NCBI GenBank assembly: GCA_002238865.1
Contig: MPNE01000039.1
Coordinates: forward strand, 1 to 32,036
Reading direction: 5' to 3'
Source of the DNA: Gemmatimonadetes bacterium bin94
GTDB lineage: Bacteria; Gemmatimonadota; Gemmatimonadetes; Longimicrobiales; Gaopeijiaceae
Length of the DNA: 32,036 nt
Shown: positions 17,805-25,753 of the stretch, one piece after another
How positions within the stretch are numbered: position 1 is the stretch's first letter
How the letters are laid out: each line of letters starts with the position of its first letter
Position numbers and translations under genes: made by a program
Notes under the pieces: model-generated
The model's input: only the letters and a program-made list of their open reading frames with translations
Told to the model about the DNA's origin: nothing
The model's database searches: none

Positions 17805-19316
17805 TCACCGGTCCCCCGCGGCAGCCGAGAACGGTCCCCCCACCGCGCGCCTGACCTCGCCCAGCTCGGCGTCGGCGCCCGGCGGCGGCTCGGTGAAAAG
17901 GCTCACGGCGATCGTCACGATGAAGCCCGCGGCAAAGCCCGGAATCATCTCGTAGAGGTCGTAGACGTGCTCCTTGACGAAGAGCACCCAGACCACGGCC
18001 GTCAGGAACCCCGCGATCATGCCCGAAATCGCTCCGGCGCGAGTCGTTCGCCGCCAGAACAGAGAGCACAGCACTACCGGCGTGAAGGCGGATGCCAGCC
18101 CCGACCAGGCGAAGAGTACGAACCAGAAGATCATGCGGCTTTCCGGCAGGGCCACCGCCAGTCCCCCGGCCCCGATCACCACGGTGAGGCTCCGGCCGAT
18201 GAGCGACAGCTGCCGATCCGAGAAGTCCGGTCTGAAGACCTTCTGGAAGACGTCCCGGACCACGGCCGACGACGCGAGGATCAGGAGCGAATCAACCGTC
18301 GACATGATCGCCGCCAGCACCACCACCAGGATCACCCCCGCGACGATCGCGGGGAACAGCTCCGTCGACATGACCGGCAGGATGGTCTCGTGATCGGCAA
18401 GCCCCGGGAACAGCACGCGTCCGGCGACCCCCGTCAGCACCGCCCCGATGTCGAAGACGATGATGCACAGCACCGCGATGACCCCGCCCTCGAGAATCTG
18501 TCCCCGGTTGCGCGCCGACATGAAGCGGGTCAGGAGCTGGGGCGCACCGAGGAAGGCGAGACCGATGCCGATGAAGCTCACGGCGCTCATCACCCCGGTC
18601 ACGGTCAGTCCATGTTCACCCATGGGTCGGAGCAGGGCCGGGTCGGCCGCGCCGATCGCCGCCATCACTTCGCCCCAGCCACCCGCCTGGACGATCCCCA
18701 CGATCGGGAGCACGAGGAGGCACAGGAACATGAGGACACCCTGCAGCACGTCGCTGTACGCCACGGCCTTGAAGCCGCCGATGCTCGTGTACAGGAAGAT
18801 CACGCCCGCGCCGATAAGCACCCCGCCTTCGTAGCTCGTGCCCAGGAACGACGAAAACGCCTTGCCCGACGCGGTGAGCTGGGCCGCCGTGTAGGCCCAC
18901 ACCATGCTGAAGATGATGATCGCGCTCACGATCCGGATCGTGTGGGCCCGGTCCTTGAAGCGGTCGGAGAGGTAGTCGGGGACGGTGATCGCGTCGTAGC
19001 GGTCGGTGAACTCCTTGAAGGGTCGCGCCACGATCGACCAGGCGAGGGCCACCCCGATAACCTCGCCCAGCACGATCCAGAGGGCGTGAAAGCCCACCAG
19101 GTACCCCATCCCGGTGAGCCCCAGCAGCAACCACCCACTCTCGCCGGTGGTGTTCGACGAAAAGGCGATCACCCACGACGGCAGCTTCTTGCCCGCGACG
19201 TAGAAGCCCTTGACCGACCGGCTCTCGCGGCTGGCCCACCACCCGATCCCGATCAGGGCCGCAAAGTAGCAGACGAGGACGCCGATGATCGCGCCGCTGG
19301 CGCCCGCGTCACCCAC
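17805..19316 (-). CDS. Sodium:solute symporter family transporter (SSF, PutP-like)
   Basis: From the chosen start the protein has 503 residues with about 13 hydrophobic segments, as expected for the SSF family that couples Na+ entry to uptake of proline, pantothenate or other organic solutes. Family stretches include GFYVAGKKLPSWVIAFSSNTTGESGW, SIGGFKAVAYSDVLQGVLM, FLGAPQLLTRFMSARN and IMSTVDSLLILASSAVVRD. The open frame begins at GTG 19403, but the first 29 residues lack membrane character. The GTG at 19316 places translation just before the first membrane helix and overlaps the end of the small upstream gene by 8 nt, which suggests coupling. The neighbouring aminotransferase and dehydrogenase suggest an amino acid or beta-amino acid as solute; this is inference. 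Confidence 0.9.
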   Translation of the reverse strand: MGDAGASGAIIGVLVCYFAALIGIGWWASRESRSVKGFYVAGKKLPSWVIAFSSNTTGESGWLLLGLTGMGYLVGFHALWIVLGEVIGVALAWSIVARPFKEFTDRYDAITVPDYLSDRFKDRAHTIRIVSAIIIFSMVWAYTAAQLTASGKAFSSFLGTSYEGGVLIGAGVIFLYTSIGGFKAVAYSDVLQGVLMFLCLLVLPIVGIVQAGGWGEVMAAIGAADPALLRPMGEHGLTVTGVMSAVSFIGIGLAFLGAPQLLTRFMSARNRGQILEGGVIAVLCIIVFDIGAVLTGVAGRVLFPGLADHETILPVMSTELFPAIVAGVILVVVLAAIMSTVDSLLILASSAVVRDVFQKVFRPDFSDRQLSLIGRSLTVVIGAGGLAVALPESRMIFWFVLFAWSGLASAFTPVVLCSLFWRRTTRAGAISGMIAGFLTAVVWVLFVKEHVYDLYEMIPGFAAGFIVTIAVSLFTEPPPGADAELGEVRRAVGGPFSAAAGDR

Positions 19317-19530
19317 GGCTGGAATCCCGGTCCCGCTGCGCCTGCCGGGGCCTGCGGCCCACGCTGTCCGCCTGGTCGCGGCCACGTCCGTCACGCCCTG
19401 CACCCGACCGGGCGCCGCCCCCGAGATCCGCCCGTCTGTGCACGCGATAGGACATCACGACGAGGGCCAATCCCGGTACGGTGCTCACAAGCATCAGCAG
19501 CCAGGTGTCGATGGGCAGCCCGGCGATCAC
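19309..19530 (-). CDS. Small single-TM protein upstream of the SSF symporter (putative accessory protein)
   Basis: The 73-residue frame starts with a GTG at 19530 that overlaps the aminotransferase stop (GTGA) and ends 8 nt inside the symporter start. It has one hydrophobic helix (TWLLMLVSTVPGLALVVMSY, residues about 8-27) followed by a basic RVHRR stop-transfer and a hydrophilic Arg/Gly/Gln-rich tail. Small single-helix proteins encoded directly before SSF symporters are a known accessory class, and size, topology and coupling fit. The tail is longer than usual. Function as a symporter subunit is inference. Confidence 0.6.
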   Translation of the reverse strand: MIAGLPIDTWLLMLVSTVPGLALVVMSYRVHRRADLGGGARSGAGRDGRGRDQADSVGRRPRQAQRDRDSSRG

Positions 19531-20840
19531 CTGGCGGCCTCGACCGCGGCGCATGCCCGCGCAAGCCTCGCGGCCAACTCGTCCACCTCGTCGGCCGAAA
19601 TCAACAGCGACGGTCCCAGGCGGATCACGTGTCCGTTCAGGCCGCTGAGCCCGATGAGGAGCCCCTCGTCCCGGGCCGCGTTGAGCAGCATGCCCGCCAA
19701 TCGGGGGGCGGGTTCCTTCGTGACCGGGTCCTCCACCAGCTCCAGCGCCTGCATCAAACCCATGCCCCGCACCTCTCCGATCCAGTGGAACGTCGCGGCG
19801 AGACCTTCGAGGGCCCCGCGCAGCTGCGCGCCCCTGACGCGGGCGCGGGTCCTCACGTCCTCCCTGCGCATGACCTTCAGCGTGGCCACCATCGCAGCCA
19901 TGCACACCGGATTGCCCCCGAAGGTGGAGATGGTCTTGCCGCGCCAGCTCGCCGCGATCTCGTCGGTCGTGATCGTCGCCGCCGCGGGCATCCCCCCCGC
20001 GATTCCCTTCGCCATGACCATGATGTCGGGCACCACCCCCCAGTGCTCGATCCCGAACCACTTCCCCCCGGTGCGCCCGAAGCCGGCCTGGACTTCGTCC
20101 GAGATGAAGAGGCCACCGTACGAGCGGATGATCTCCGCCATCCGCTGGAAGTAGCCCCGCGGCGGCACGATGTAGCCGCCGACCCCCTGGATGGTTTCTG
20201 CGATGAAGGCGGCCGGCTGCCCGTTGGTGGTCGTTTCGATCACCTCGATCAGGTCACGGGCGTAGATCTCGACCAGCTCCTCGTCGCCGACGTCGCCGAA
20301 CGGCGCGCGGTACGGGTACGGCGACAGCGCGTGGGTGATCCCCGTCACGGTGCTGGGCAGCACCCGCCATGCGGCGTGCGCGGTGACCGCCGCCGCCATG
20401 CTGGTGCGGCCGTGGTACGCCTGGCGAAGCGCGACGATCTCGGTGCGGCCCGTGTGCAGGCGCGCCGCCGCCAGAGCCGTCTCGATCGCCTCGGTGCCGC
20501 TGTTGAGGAAGAAGGTGCGGTTCAGGTCGCCCGGCGCGATCCCGGCCAGGGCCCTCCCCGCCTCGACCTGGCGGTCGTTCACGTAAAGCGTCGACAGATG
20601 TCCCACCCGGGCGACCTGTTCCTGCACGGCCGCCACCACCTCCGGGTGGCAGTGGCCCAGCGACGTCGTGAGGATCCCCGCGAAGGCGTCCAGGTACTCG
20701 CGTCCGTCGAAATCCCTGACCCGGCACCCCGACCCTTCGGCGATCGCCACAGGCTCTTCGTAGAGAGGTTTCACGCAGTCGAAGATGTACTTGCGCTGCT
20801 CGGCGAAGACCTCGGCGCCGCGGCTCGCTACCGTTTCCAT
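19527..20840 (-). CDS. Class III PLP-dependent aminotransferase (AGXT2-like)
   Basis: The 437-residue enzyme is a class III (omega) aminotransferase. The substrate and PLP-binding blocks are FFLNSGTEAIETALAAARLHTGR (about 110-132), AYHGRTS, and FISDEVQAGFGRTG with D248 as the pyridine-nitrogen partner; PLP Lys278 is in VMAKGIAGG. Overall it looks closest to alanine-glyoxylate aminotransferase 2 or beta-alanine/beta-aminoisobutyrate-pyruvate transaminases. The neighbouring mmsA gene supports conversion of a beta-amino acid to a semialdehyde. It starts at ATG 20840; a 99-nt gap separates it from mmsA. Its stop overlaps the start of the small membrane protein. Alternatives such as 4-aminobutyrate or ornithine aminotransferase cannot be excluded. 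Confidence 0.9.
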   Translation of the reverse strand: METVASRGAEVFAEQRKYIFDCVKPLYEEPVAIAEGSGCRVRDFDGREYLDAFAGILTTSLGHCHPEVVAAVQEQVARVGHLSTLYVNDRQVEAGRALAGIAPGDLNRTFFLNSGTEAIETALAAARLHTGRTEIVALRQAYHGRTSMAAAVTAHAAWRVLPSTVTGITHALSPYPYRAPFGDVGDEELVEIYARDLIEVIETTTNGQPAAFIAETIQGVGGYIVPPRGYFQRMAEIIRSYGGLFISDEVQAGFGRTGGKWFGIEHWGVVPDIMVMAKGIAGGMPAAATITTDEIAASWRGKTISTFGGNPVCMAAMVATLKVMRREDVRTRARVRGAQLRGALEGLAATFHWIGEVRGMGLMQALELVEDPVTKEPAPRLAGMLLNAARDEGLLIGLSGLNGHVIRLGPSLLISADEVDELAARLARACAAVEAAR

Positions 20841-20939
20841 ATTCTCGGGATCCAGGTTTGATTGTCGGGTTCGTTCCAGGGCGCGACCTCCCCGGGAATT
20901 GCGGCTGTCATATTCGCGACCGGGGGGCGTCCCGTCCAG

Positions 20940-22400
20940 TTACCAGCGTGAAATCACAACCCGCTGGTCGGTGAAGAACGACACCGCGTCCCGCCCCTGC
21001 GCCTTCAAGTCTCCGTAGAAGGAGTTCCGCGCCCCGCCGAACGGGAAGAACGCCATCGGCGCGGCCACCCCGATGTTGACCCCGATCATCGAGATTCCGG
21101 CGCGGTAGCGGAACTCCCGGGCGGCGCGGCCCGACCGGGTGAAGATCGAGGCGGCGTTGCCGTATGGGCTCTTCGCCAGCATCTCGAGCGCGGCTTCCAG
21201 CGTCGGCGCCCGCGTGAGCCCGGCGACCGGACCGAACACCTCTTCGCGGCCGATCGGCATCTCGGGCGTCACCTCCTCGAAGACGGTGGGGCCGACCCAG
21301 TGGCCGCGCGGGTACCCCGGCACTTCCATGCGGCGCCCATCCATGAGCAGGCGCGCCCCGTCGCGCTCCCCCTCGTCGATGAAGGCATTCACCCGGTCCT
21401 TGTGGGCCCCCGAAATCACGGGCCCCATGTCCACGCCCTCCTCGAGACCCCGCCCCACCTTCAGCGATGACGCGCCGTCCAGGATGCCCTCGCGGATGGG
21501 CTCGTACGCGTCCCCGACCCCCACCACCACCGACCCGGCCAGGCATCTCTGTCCCGCCGAGCCGAAGACCGAGGCGACCACCGCGTCCGCCACCATGGCC
21601 GGATCGGCGTCCGGCAGGACGATCATGTGGTTCTTCGCGCCACCCAGCGCCTGCACCCGCTTCCCGGCCATCCCCGCGCGCTGGTACACGATCCTGGCCA
21701 CCCGGCTCGACCCCACGAACGAAACCCCCGACACGTCCGGATGGTCGATCAGGGCTTCCACCGTTTCGCGGCGGCCGTGCACCACGTTCAGCACGCCGGG
21801 CGGAAGGCCCGCCTGCGCGGCGAGTTCCACCACGCGCTGGTGCGTGAGCGGATCCTGCTCGCTCGGCTTGAGCACGACCGTGTTGCCCGCGGCGACCGCA
21901 TACGGCCAGAACCAGAGCGGGATCATCACGGGGAAGTTGTACGGGGTGATCACCGCGAAGACCCCGAGGGGCTGGCGCACCGTCTCGCAGTCCACGCCGC
22001 GGGCGATGTCTTCCAGGGTGTCGCCCATCATCAGTGTCGGCATGCCGGCGGCGTGCTCCACGTTCTCGATGCCGCGCTGCACCTCGCCCCACGTCTCGGG
22101 GACGTTCTTGCCGTGCTCGCGCGAAAGACGCACCGCGAGATCGTCGTGGTGCTCGTCCAGCAGCGCCTTCAGGCGGAAGAACACCCTCGCGCGTTCCGCC
22201 ACCGGCGTACGCCGCCAGTCCGGGAAGGCGGCGCGGGCCGCCGCGACGGCGCGGTCGACATCGGTCCTCCCCGAGTCGGGGACCGCGCCCAGGGTCTCGC
22301 CGGTCGCCGGGTCCTCGATTGCAAGCCGGCCTCCGGTCTCGGGCACCACCCACTGCCCCGCCACGTAGTTGGCCGAGAGGCCGTGCGCGTCCGTCGCCAT
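20940..22400 (-). CDS. mmsA: CoA-acylating methylmalonate-semialdehyde dehydrogenase
   Basis: The 486-residue protein oxidises methylmalonate semialdehyde (or malonate semialdehyde) with NAD+ and CoA to propionyl-CoA (or acetyl-CoA) and CO2. It shows the general ALDH fold: VFAVITPYNFP at 147-157, SFVGSSRVARI at 227-237, and the catalytic Cys286 in GSAGQRCLAG. ALGGAKNH at 251-258, where the usual catalytic Glu of ELGG is Ala, is the marker of this CoA-dependent subgroup. The enzyme serves valine, thymine, beta-alanine and inositol catabolism; with the adjacent aminotransferase, beta-amino acids are the best guess. The gene starts at ATG 22400, four bases after the EVE gene, so the two are probably cotranscribed. 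Confidence 0.95.
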   Translation of the reverse strand: MATDAHGLSANYVAGQWVVPETGGRLAIEDPATGETLGAVPDSGRTDVDRAVAAARAAFPDWRRTPVAERARVFFRLKALLDEHHDDLAVRLSREHGKNVPETWGEVQRGIENVEHAAGMPTLMMGDTLEDIARGVDCETVRQPLGVFAVITPYNFPVMIPLWFWPYAVAAGNTVVLKPSEQDPLTHQRVVELAAQAGLPPGVLNVVHGRRETVEALIDHPDVSGVSFVGSSRVARIVYQRAGMAGKRVQALGGAKNHMIVLPDADPAMVADAVVASVFGSAGQRCLAGSVVVGVGDAYEPIREGILDGASSLKVGRGLEEGVDMGPVISGAHKDRVNAFIDEGERDGARLLMDGRRMEVPGYPRGHWVGPTVFEEVTPEMPIGREEVFGPVAGLTRAPTLEAALEMLAKSPYGNAASIFTRSGRAAREFRYRAGISMIGVNIGVAAPMAFFPFGGARNSFYGDLKAQGRDAVSFFTDQRVVISRW

Positions 22401-22404
22401 GCTC

Positions 22405-22869
22405 CTACCTGCCCTTCGCCATGCCGAGGATGTGCTCGAATTCGGCCTCGGTCACCGGCTGGACCGAGAGCCGGCTCCGGTTCACCAGAACCATCTCCGC
22501 CAACTCGGGCGTGGCCCTGATCTCGGGGAGGCCCACCTCTTGCGGGAACTTCTCCACGAACCGGATGTCCACCATGAACCAGCGCGGGGTTTCCCTGGTC
22601 GCCTTCGGGTCGTGATACTTGCTGGCCGGGTCGAACTGCGTGTGGTCGGGATAGGACTCGCGCACGACCTCGGCCACCCCCGCGACTCCCGGCGGCCTGG
22701 CGTTCGAGTGGTAGTAGAGGACGCGGTCGCCGATCCGCATCCTGTCGCGCATCAGGTTCCGGGCAGCGTAGTTGCGCACTCCGTCCCAATAGGTGGTGCC
22801 GTCCCGCTCGAGGTCGTCGATGGAGTAGACGTAGGGTTCGCTCTTCATGAGCCAGTACCGGCGCGCCAT
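22405..22869 (-). CDS. EVE domain-containing protein
   Basis: The 154-residue protein is a stand-alone EVE (PUA-like) domain. It begins with RYWLMKSEPYVYSIDDLERDGTTYWDGVRNYAARN, the conserved start of the family, and continues with MRIGDRVLYYHSNARPPGVAGVAEV and WFMVDIRFVEKF. EVE domains bind modified bases such as 5-methylcytosine derivatives in DNA and are often found near or fused to restriction-type defence genes, but no such gene is visible here. The open frame extends to 23115, but only the ATG at 22869 gives the family start; it lies seven nt after the M23 gene. It is probably cotranscribed with mmsA. Confidence 0.93.
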   Translation of the reverse strand: MARRYWLMKSEPYVYSIDDLERDGTTYWDGVRNYAARNLMRDRMRIGDRVLYYHSNARPPGVAGVAEVVRESYPDHTQFDPASKYHDPKATRETPRWFMVDIRFVEKFPQEVGLPEIRATPELAEMVLVNRSRLSVQPVTEAEFEHILGMAKGR

Positions 22870-22876
22870 GCGAGGC

Positions 22877-24067
22877 CTACTCCCTGTCCCCGCCGTCGGC
22901 GTCGGCGACGACACCGACCCGCTCCATGAGCCGGGCCGCGACAAAACCGTCGGACCCGTCCCCAAGGCGCACTCTGAACCAGTCCCCGGCCGCGCCGAGC
23001 ACTCGCACCGGCTCCCCGGCGCCCAGTTCCCGAACCACCTCGCCCCGGCTCCCGGGAGCCGCCCGCAGCCGGATCCCGTCGTTGCGGGGCCGCACGCGGG
23101 CTCCCAGCAACGCAAGGTCGGCCGTCACTTCCGGGAGTGCTCGACGCGGCGGGTCCAGGAACGGATACGGATCCACCGGCCCGCGGGCGTAGAGCCCGAA
23201 GTGCAGGTGCGGCGGTGTGGTGCGCGCGTTCCCGGTGTTGCCAACAAAGCCGATCGTGTCGCCTCGCTCCACCATCTGGCCATCGCTGACGTGCTGGCTG
23301 TCGAGGTGAGCGTAGTACTGGTTGGCCTGATGAACCGTGTCGCGAACCCACACGACCTTGCCGCCGATGTTCGTGACCCGCACGCGGCGCACGCGCCCCG
23401 CAGCCGCGGCCAGCACGGGGGTCCCGCGGGGGGCGAAGATGTCGACGCCGTGATGATCGCGCCGCCCGCCGTCGCGCGCATCTCCGAAGACGCTCTGGAT
23501 CGCGCGCATACCGTGCCCCTCAACCGGGAACCCCAGCTGCGATTCCTCCCTGACGGTCACGCGATAGTTGCCTCCCCGAAGCAGTTCGGGCTGGACGCGC
23601 AGAATGAAGTCGCCACCCCGCCAGGGCTCGTAGATGAAGGTCCGGGACAGCGAATCCGACGACACCACAGGCCTGAAGCGGTCGCCCTCGTCCGCCGGAA
23701 TGCGAAACAGATCGATGAACAGGCGGGTGCCTTCGTCCGAGTCGAGCGAAACCTCGAACTCCAGCTTGCGTCCCCTGGGGATGCTGACCCGGTAGGCCAC
23801 CGCCGAGGGGTGCTCGGCCGTGATGTAGCCCTCTTCCCGGAACGGCAGGGCTACGGTCGTGGGACTGTGGAGCGCCTCGCCGCCGACCCGCGTCCAGTCC
23901 CTGCCGAGCGCCGTCTCGGCGAGCCCGGCGTCCGCGAGCGACGCCTGGTAGGCCTCATGGGGTGTGAGATCACGGAAGCTGTCCTGCAACTGCTCCGCCT
24001 GCTCGCAGGCACCGAGCATGGCGGCACCAGCGAGTGGCCAGAACCGGCGTTGCAGTCGTCGATCCAT
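22877..24067 (-). CDS. M23 (LytM-like) peptidase lipoprotein with C-terminal SH3 domain
   Basis: The 396-residue lipoprotein has a signal ending in MLGAC with Cys21. The M23 domain (about 180-305) keeps the zinc site: H205 and D209 in HHGVD, and H287/H289 in HLHFG, with H254 in YAHLD. An N-terminal beta-rich domain (about 75-175) precedes it, and a bacterial SH3 domain (about 325-385) follows, probably to bind cell wall. It may be a peptidoglycan endopeptidase acting at the envelope. It starts at ATG 24067, 27 nt after pckA, and ends seven nt before the EVE gene, so it lies inside the minus-strand block although its function is unrelated to metabolism. Confidence 0.9.
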   Translation of the reverse strand: MDRRLQRRFWPLAGAAMLGACEQAEQLQDSFRDLTPHEAYQASLADAGLAETALGRDWTRVGGEALHSPTTVALPFREEGYITAEHPSAVAYRVSIPRGRKLEFEVSLDSDEGTRLFIDLFRIPADEGDRFRPVVSSDSLSRTFIYEPWRGGDFILRVQPELLRGGNYRVTVREESQLGFPVEGHGMRAIQSVFGDARDGGRRDHHGVDIFAPRGTPVLAAAAGRVRRVRVTNIGGKVVWVRDTVHQANQYYAHLDSQHVSDGQMVERGDTIGFVGNTGNARTTPPHLHFGLYARGPVDPYPFLDPPRRALPEVTADLALLGARVRPRNDGIRLRAAPGSRGEVVRELGAGEPVRVLGAAGDWFRVRLGDGSDGFVAARLMERVGVVADADGGDRE

Positions 24068-24094
24068 GATCCCCCGGATGTGCGCTGTTCGCCC

Positions 24095-25663
24095 CTACGC
24101 GGGCCCGGCGGCCCCTACCCCGCCCGTCACCTGCCCAGCGAACCGTTGGAAGTTCCCCTTGAACATAGCAGCTAGCTCCCCGGCAGCGGCATCGTACTCG
24201 CTCCCGTCGGCCCAGGTGCCCCGGGGGAAGAGCACCTCCGGGGGCACCCCGGGCACGCACGCGGGAATGCTCAGGCCGAAGGCCGGATCGACCGTTCGGC
24301 CCACGCCGTCGAGGTCGCCGTTGAGTGCCGCGGCCACCATCGCCCGCGTGTACGCCAGCTTCATTCTGGAGCCCACGCCGTAGCGGCCTCCCGTCCACCC
24401 GGTGTTGACAAGCCACGCGCGGGAGCCGTGAGCACGGATCTTCTCGCCGAGCAGGTCGGCATACACCGTGGCGTGCTGGGGCAGGAAGGGCGCGCCGAAA
24501 CACGCGCTGAAAGCGGCCCGGGGCTCGGTCACTCCGCGCTCCGTGCCCGCCACCTTCGCCGTGTATCCGGAAAGGAAGTGGTACATGGCCTGCTCGGGAC
24601 CCAGCCGTGAAATCGGAGGCAGCACCCCGAATGCGTCAGCCGTGAGGAAGACGACGTTCTCCGGGTGGCCGCCCGTGCCCGAGGGCACCGCGTTGGAGAT
24701 GTAGTCGATCGGGTACGAGGCGCGGGTGTTCTCCGTGATTTCCCCCGAATCGTAGTCGATCTCCCGGGTGCGCTCGTCAAGAATCACGTTCTCGAGGATC
24801 GTCCCGAACATGCGCGTTGCGCGGTAGATGTCGGGCTCCCCCTCCGGCGACAGCCGAATCGTCTTGGCGTAGCAACCGCCCTCGAAGTTGAAGACGCCGG
24901 TATCGCTCCAGCCGTGCTCGTCGTCGCCGATCAGCTGGCGTTCCGGATTCGCCGACAACGTCGTCTTCCCGGTGCCCGAGAGGCCAAAGAAGAGAGCCGT
25001 GTCGCCGCGTTCGCCGATGTTGGCCGAACAGTGCATGGGGAGAACGCCCCGGGCCGGCAACATGAAATTCAGCGCCGAAAAGATGGACTTCTTGATCTCG
25101 CCGGCATACGCTGTCCCGCCGACCAGCACCACCCGTTCGCTGAAGTTGACCACGATGAAGGCGCCGGAATTGGTTCCGTGACGCTTCGGCTCGGCCTGCA
25201 TCGAAGGCGCGTGGTAGACGACGAAGCCGGGCTCGAAGCCTTCTTCTTCGCCCGGCGCGAGCCGCAGGAACATGTTGTAGGCGAAGAGATCGTGCCACGG
25301 GCTCTCCGAGATCACGCGCACGTTGATTCCGTAGCGGGCATCGGCTCCGGCTCTGGCGTCGCGGACGTACAGTTCGCTGTCGTTCAGCCGCCTGATGATG
25401 TCCGCCTTCAGGCTCAGGTAGTGCTCCTCGGCGATGGGAACATTGACGTCGCCCCAGTCTATGATGTCGGCCGTTGCGGCCTCTTGCACGATGAACCGGT
25501 CGTTGGGCGACCGGCCCGTGTGCGGGGACGTCAAGGTGACGAGTCCACCCCCACGGGCGATCCTCCCCGTCCCGAGGCGAAGCGTCTCTTCGTAAAGGTG
25601 AGCGGGCGACAGGTTGCGCCGGATGCAGCGCGTCGGTGTCAGTCCCTGTTGTGTAAGGTCCAC
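24095..25663 (-). CDS. pckA: Phosphoenolpyruvate carboxykinase (ATP)
   Basis: The 522-residue enzyme makes PEP from oxaloacetate using ATP, the entry to gluconeogenesis. The ATP-type family blocks are visible: TGRSPNDRF near the N-terminus, GLSGTGKTTLSA (kinase 1a), IGDDEHGWSDTGVFNFEGGCYAKTI, and FLTADAFGVLPPISRL. The frame is open to a TTG at 25735, but homology starts at about the GTG at 25663, which has GGAGG 11 bases upstream; the first 24 residues of the longer form are unlike the family. It lies 90 nt downstream of maeB with which it is probably cotranscribed, linking malate and oxaloacetate to PEP. Confidence 0.94.
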   Translation of the reverse strand: MDLTQQGLTPTRCIRRNLSPAHLYEETLRLGTGRIARGGGLVTLTSPHTGRSPNDRFIVQEAATADIIDWGDVNVPIAEEHYLSLKADIIRRLNDSELYVRDARAGADARYGINVRVISESPWHDLFAYNMFLRLAPGEEEGFEPGFVVYHAPSMQAEPKRHGTNSGAFIVVNFSERVVLVGGTAYAGEIKKSIFSALNFMLPARGVLPMHCSANIGERGDTALFFGLSGTGKTTLSANPERQLIGDDEHGWSDTGVFNFEGGCYAKTIRLSPEGEPDIYRATRMFGTILENVILDERTREIDYDSGEITENTRASYPIDYISNAVPSGTGGHPENVVFLTADAFGVLPPISRLGPEQAMYHFLSGYTAKVAGTERGVTEPRAAFSACFGAPFLPQHATVYADLLGEKIRAHGSRAWLVNTGWTGGRYGVGSRMKLAYTRAMVAAALNGDLDGVGRTVDPAFGLSIPACVPGVPPEVLFPRGTWADGSEYDAAAGELAAMFKGNFQRFAGQVTGGVGAAGPA

Positions 25664-25753
25664 CGTTTTCAGGCCTCCATACTGCTCTAAATGCCGTCTT
25701 GTGAGAATTCGCCGGTCTGCTGGTGCGCCGGACAACCCGGTAATCTGATCTCG

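Noticed and set aside
17805-19403. Longer symporter start at GTG 19403
   Set aside because: The extra 29 residues lack membrane character and overlap most of the small coupled gene; the GTG at 19316 begins just before the first helix.
17286-20861. A 1191-codon open frame on the plus strand across several minus-strand genes
   Set aside because: It lies antisense to lepB, the symporter and the aminotransferase, all with clear family motifs. Its translation is rich in His, Arg, Asp and Pro, as expected from GC-rich antisense frames that lack stops by composition.
24095-25735. Longer pckA start at TTG 25735
   Set aside because: The additional 24 residues do not resemble the family and a GTG at 25663 with GGAGG upstream fits better.
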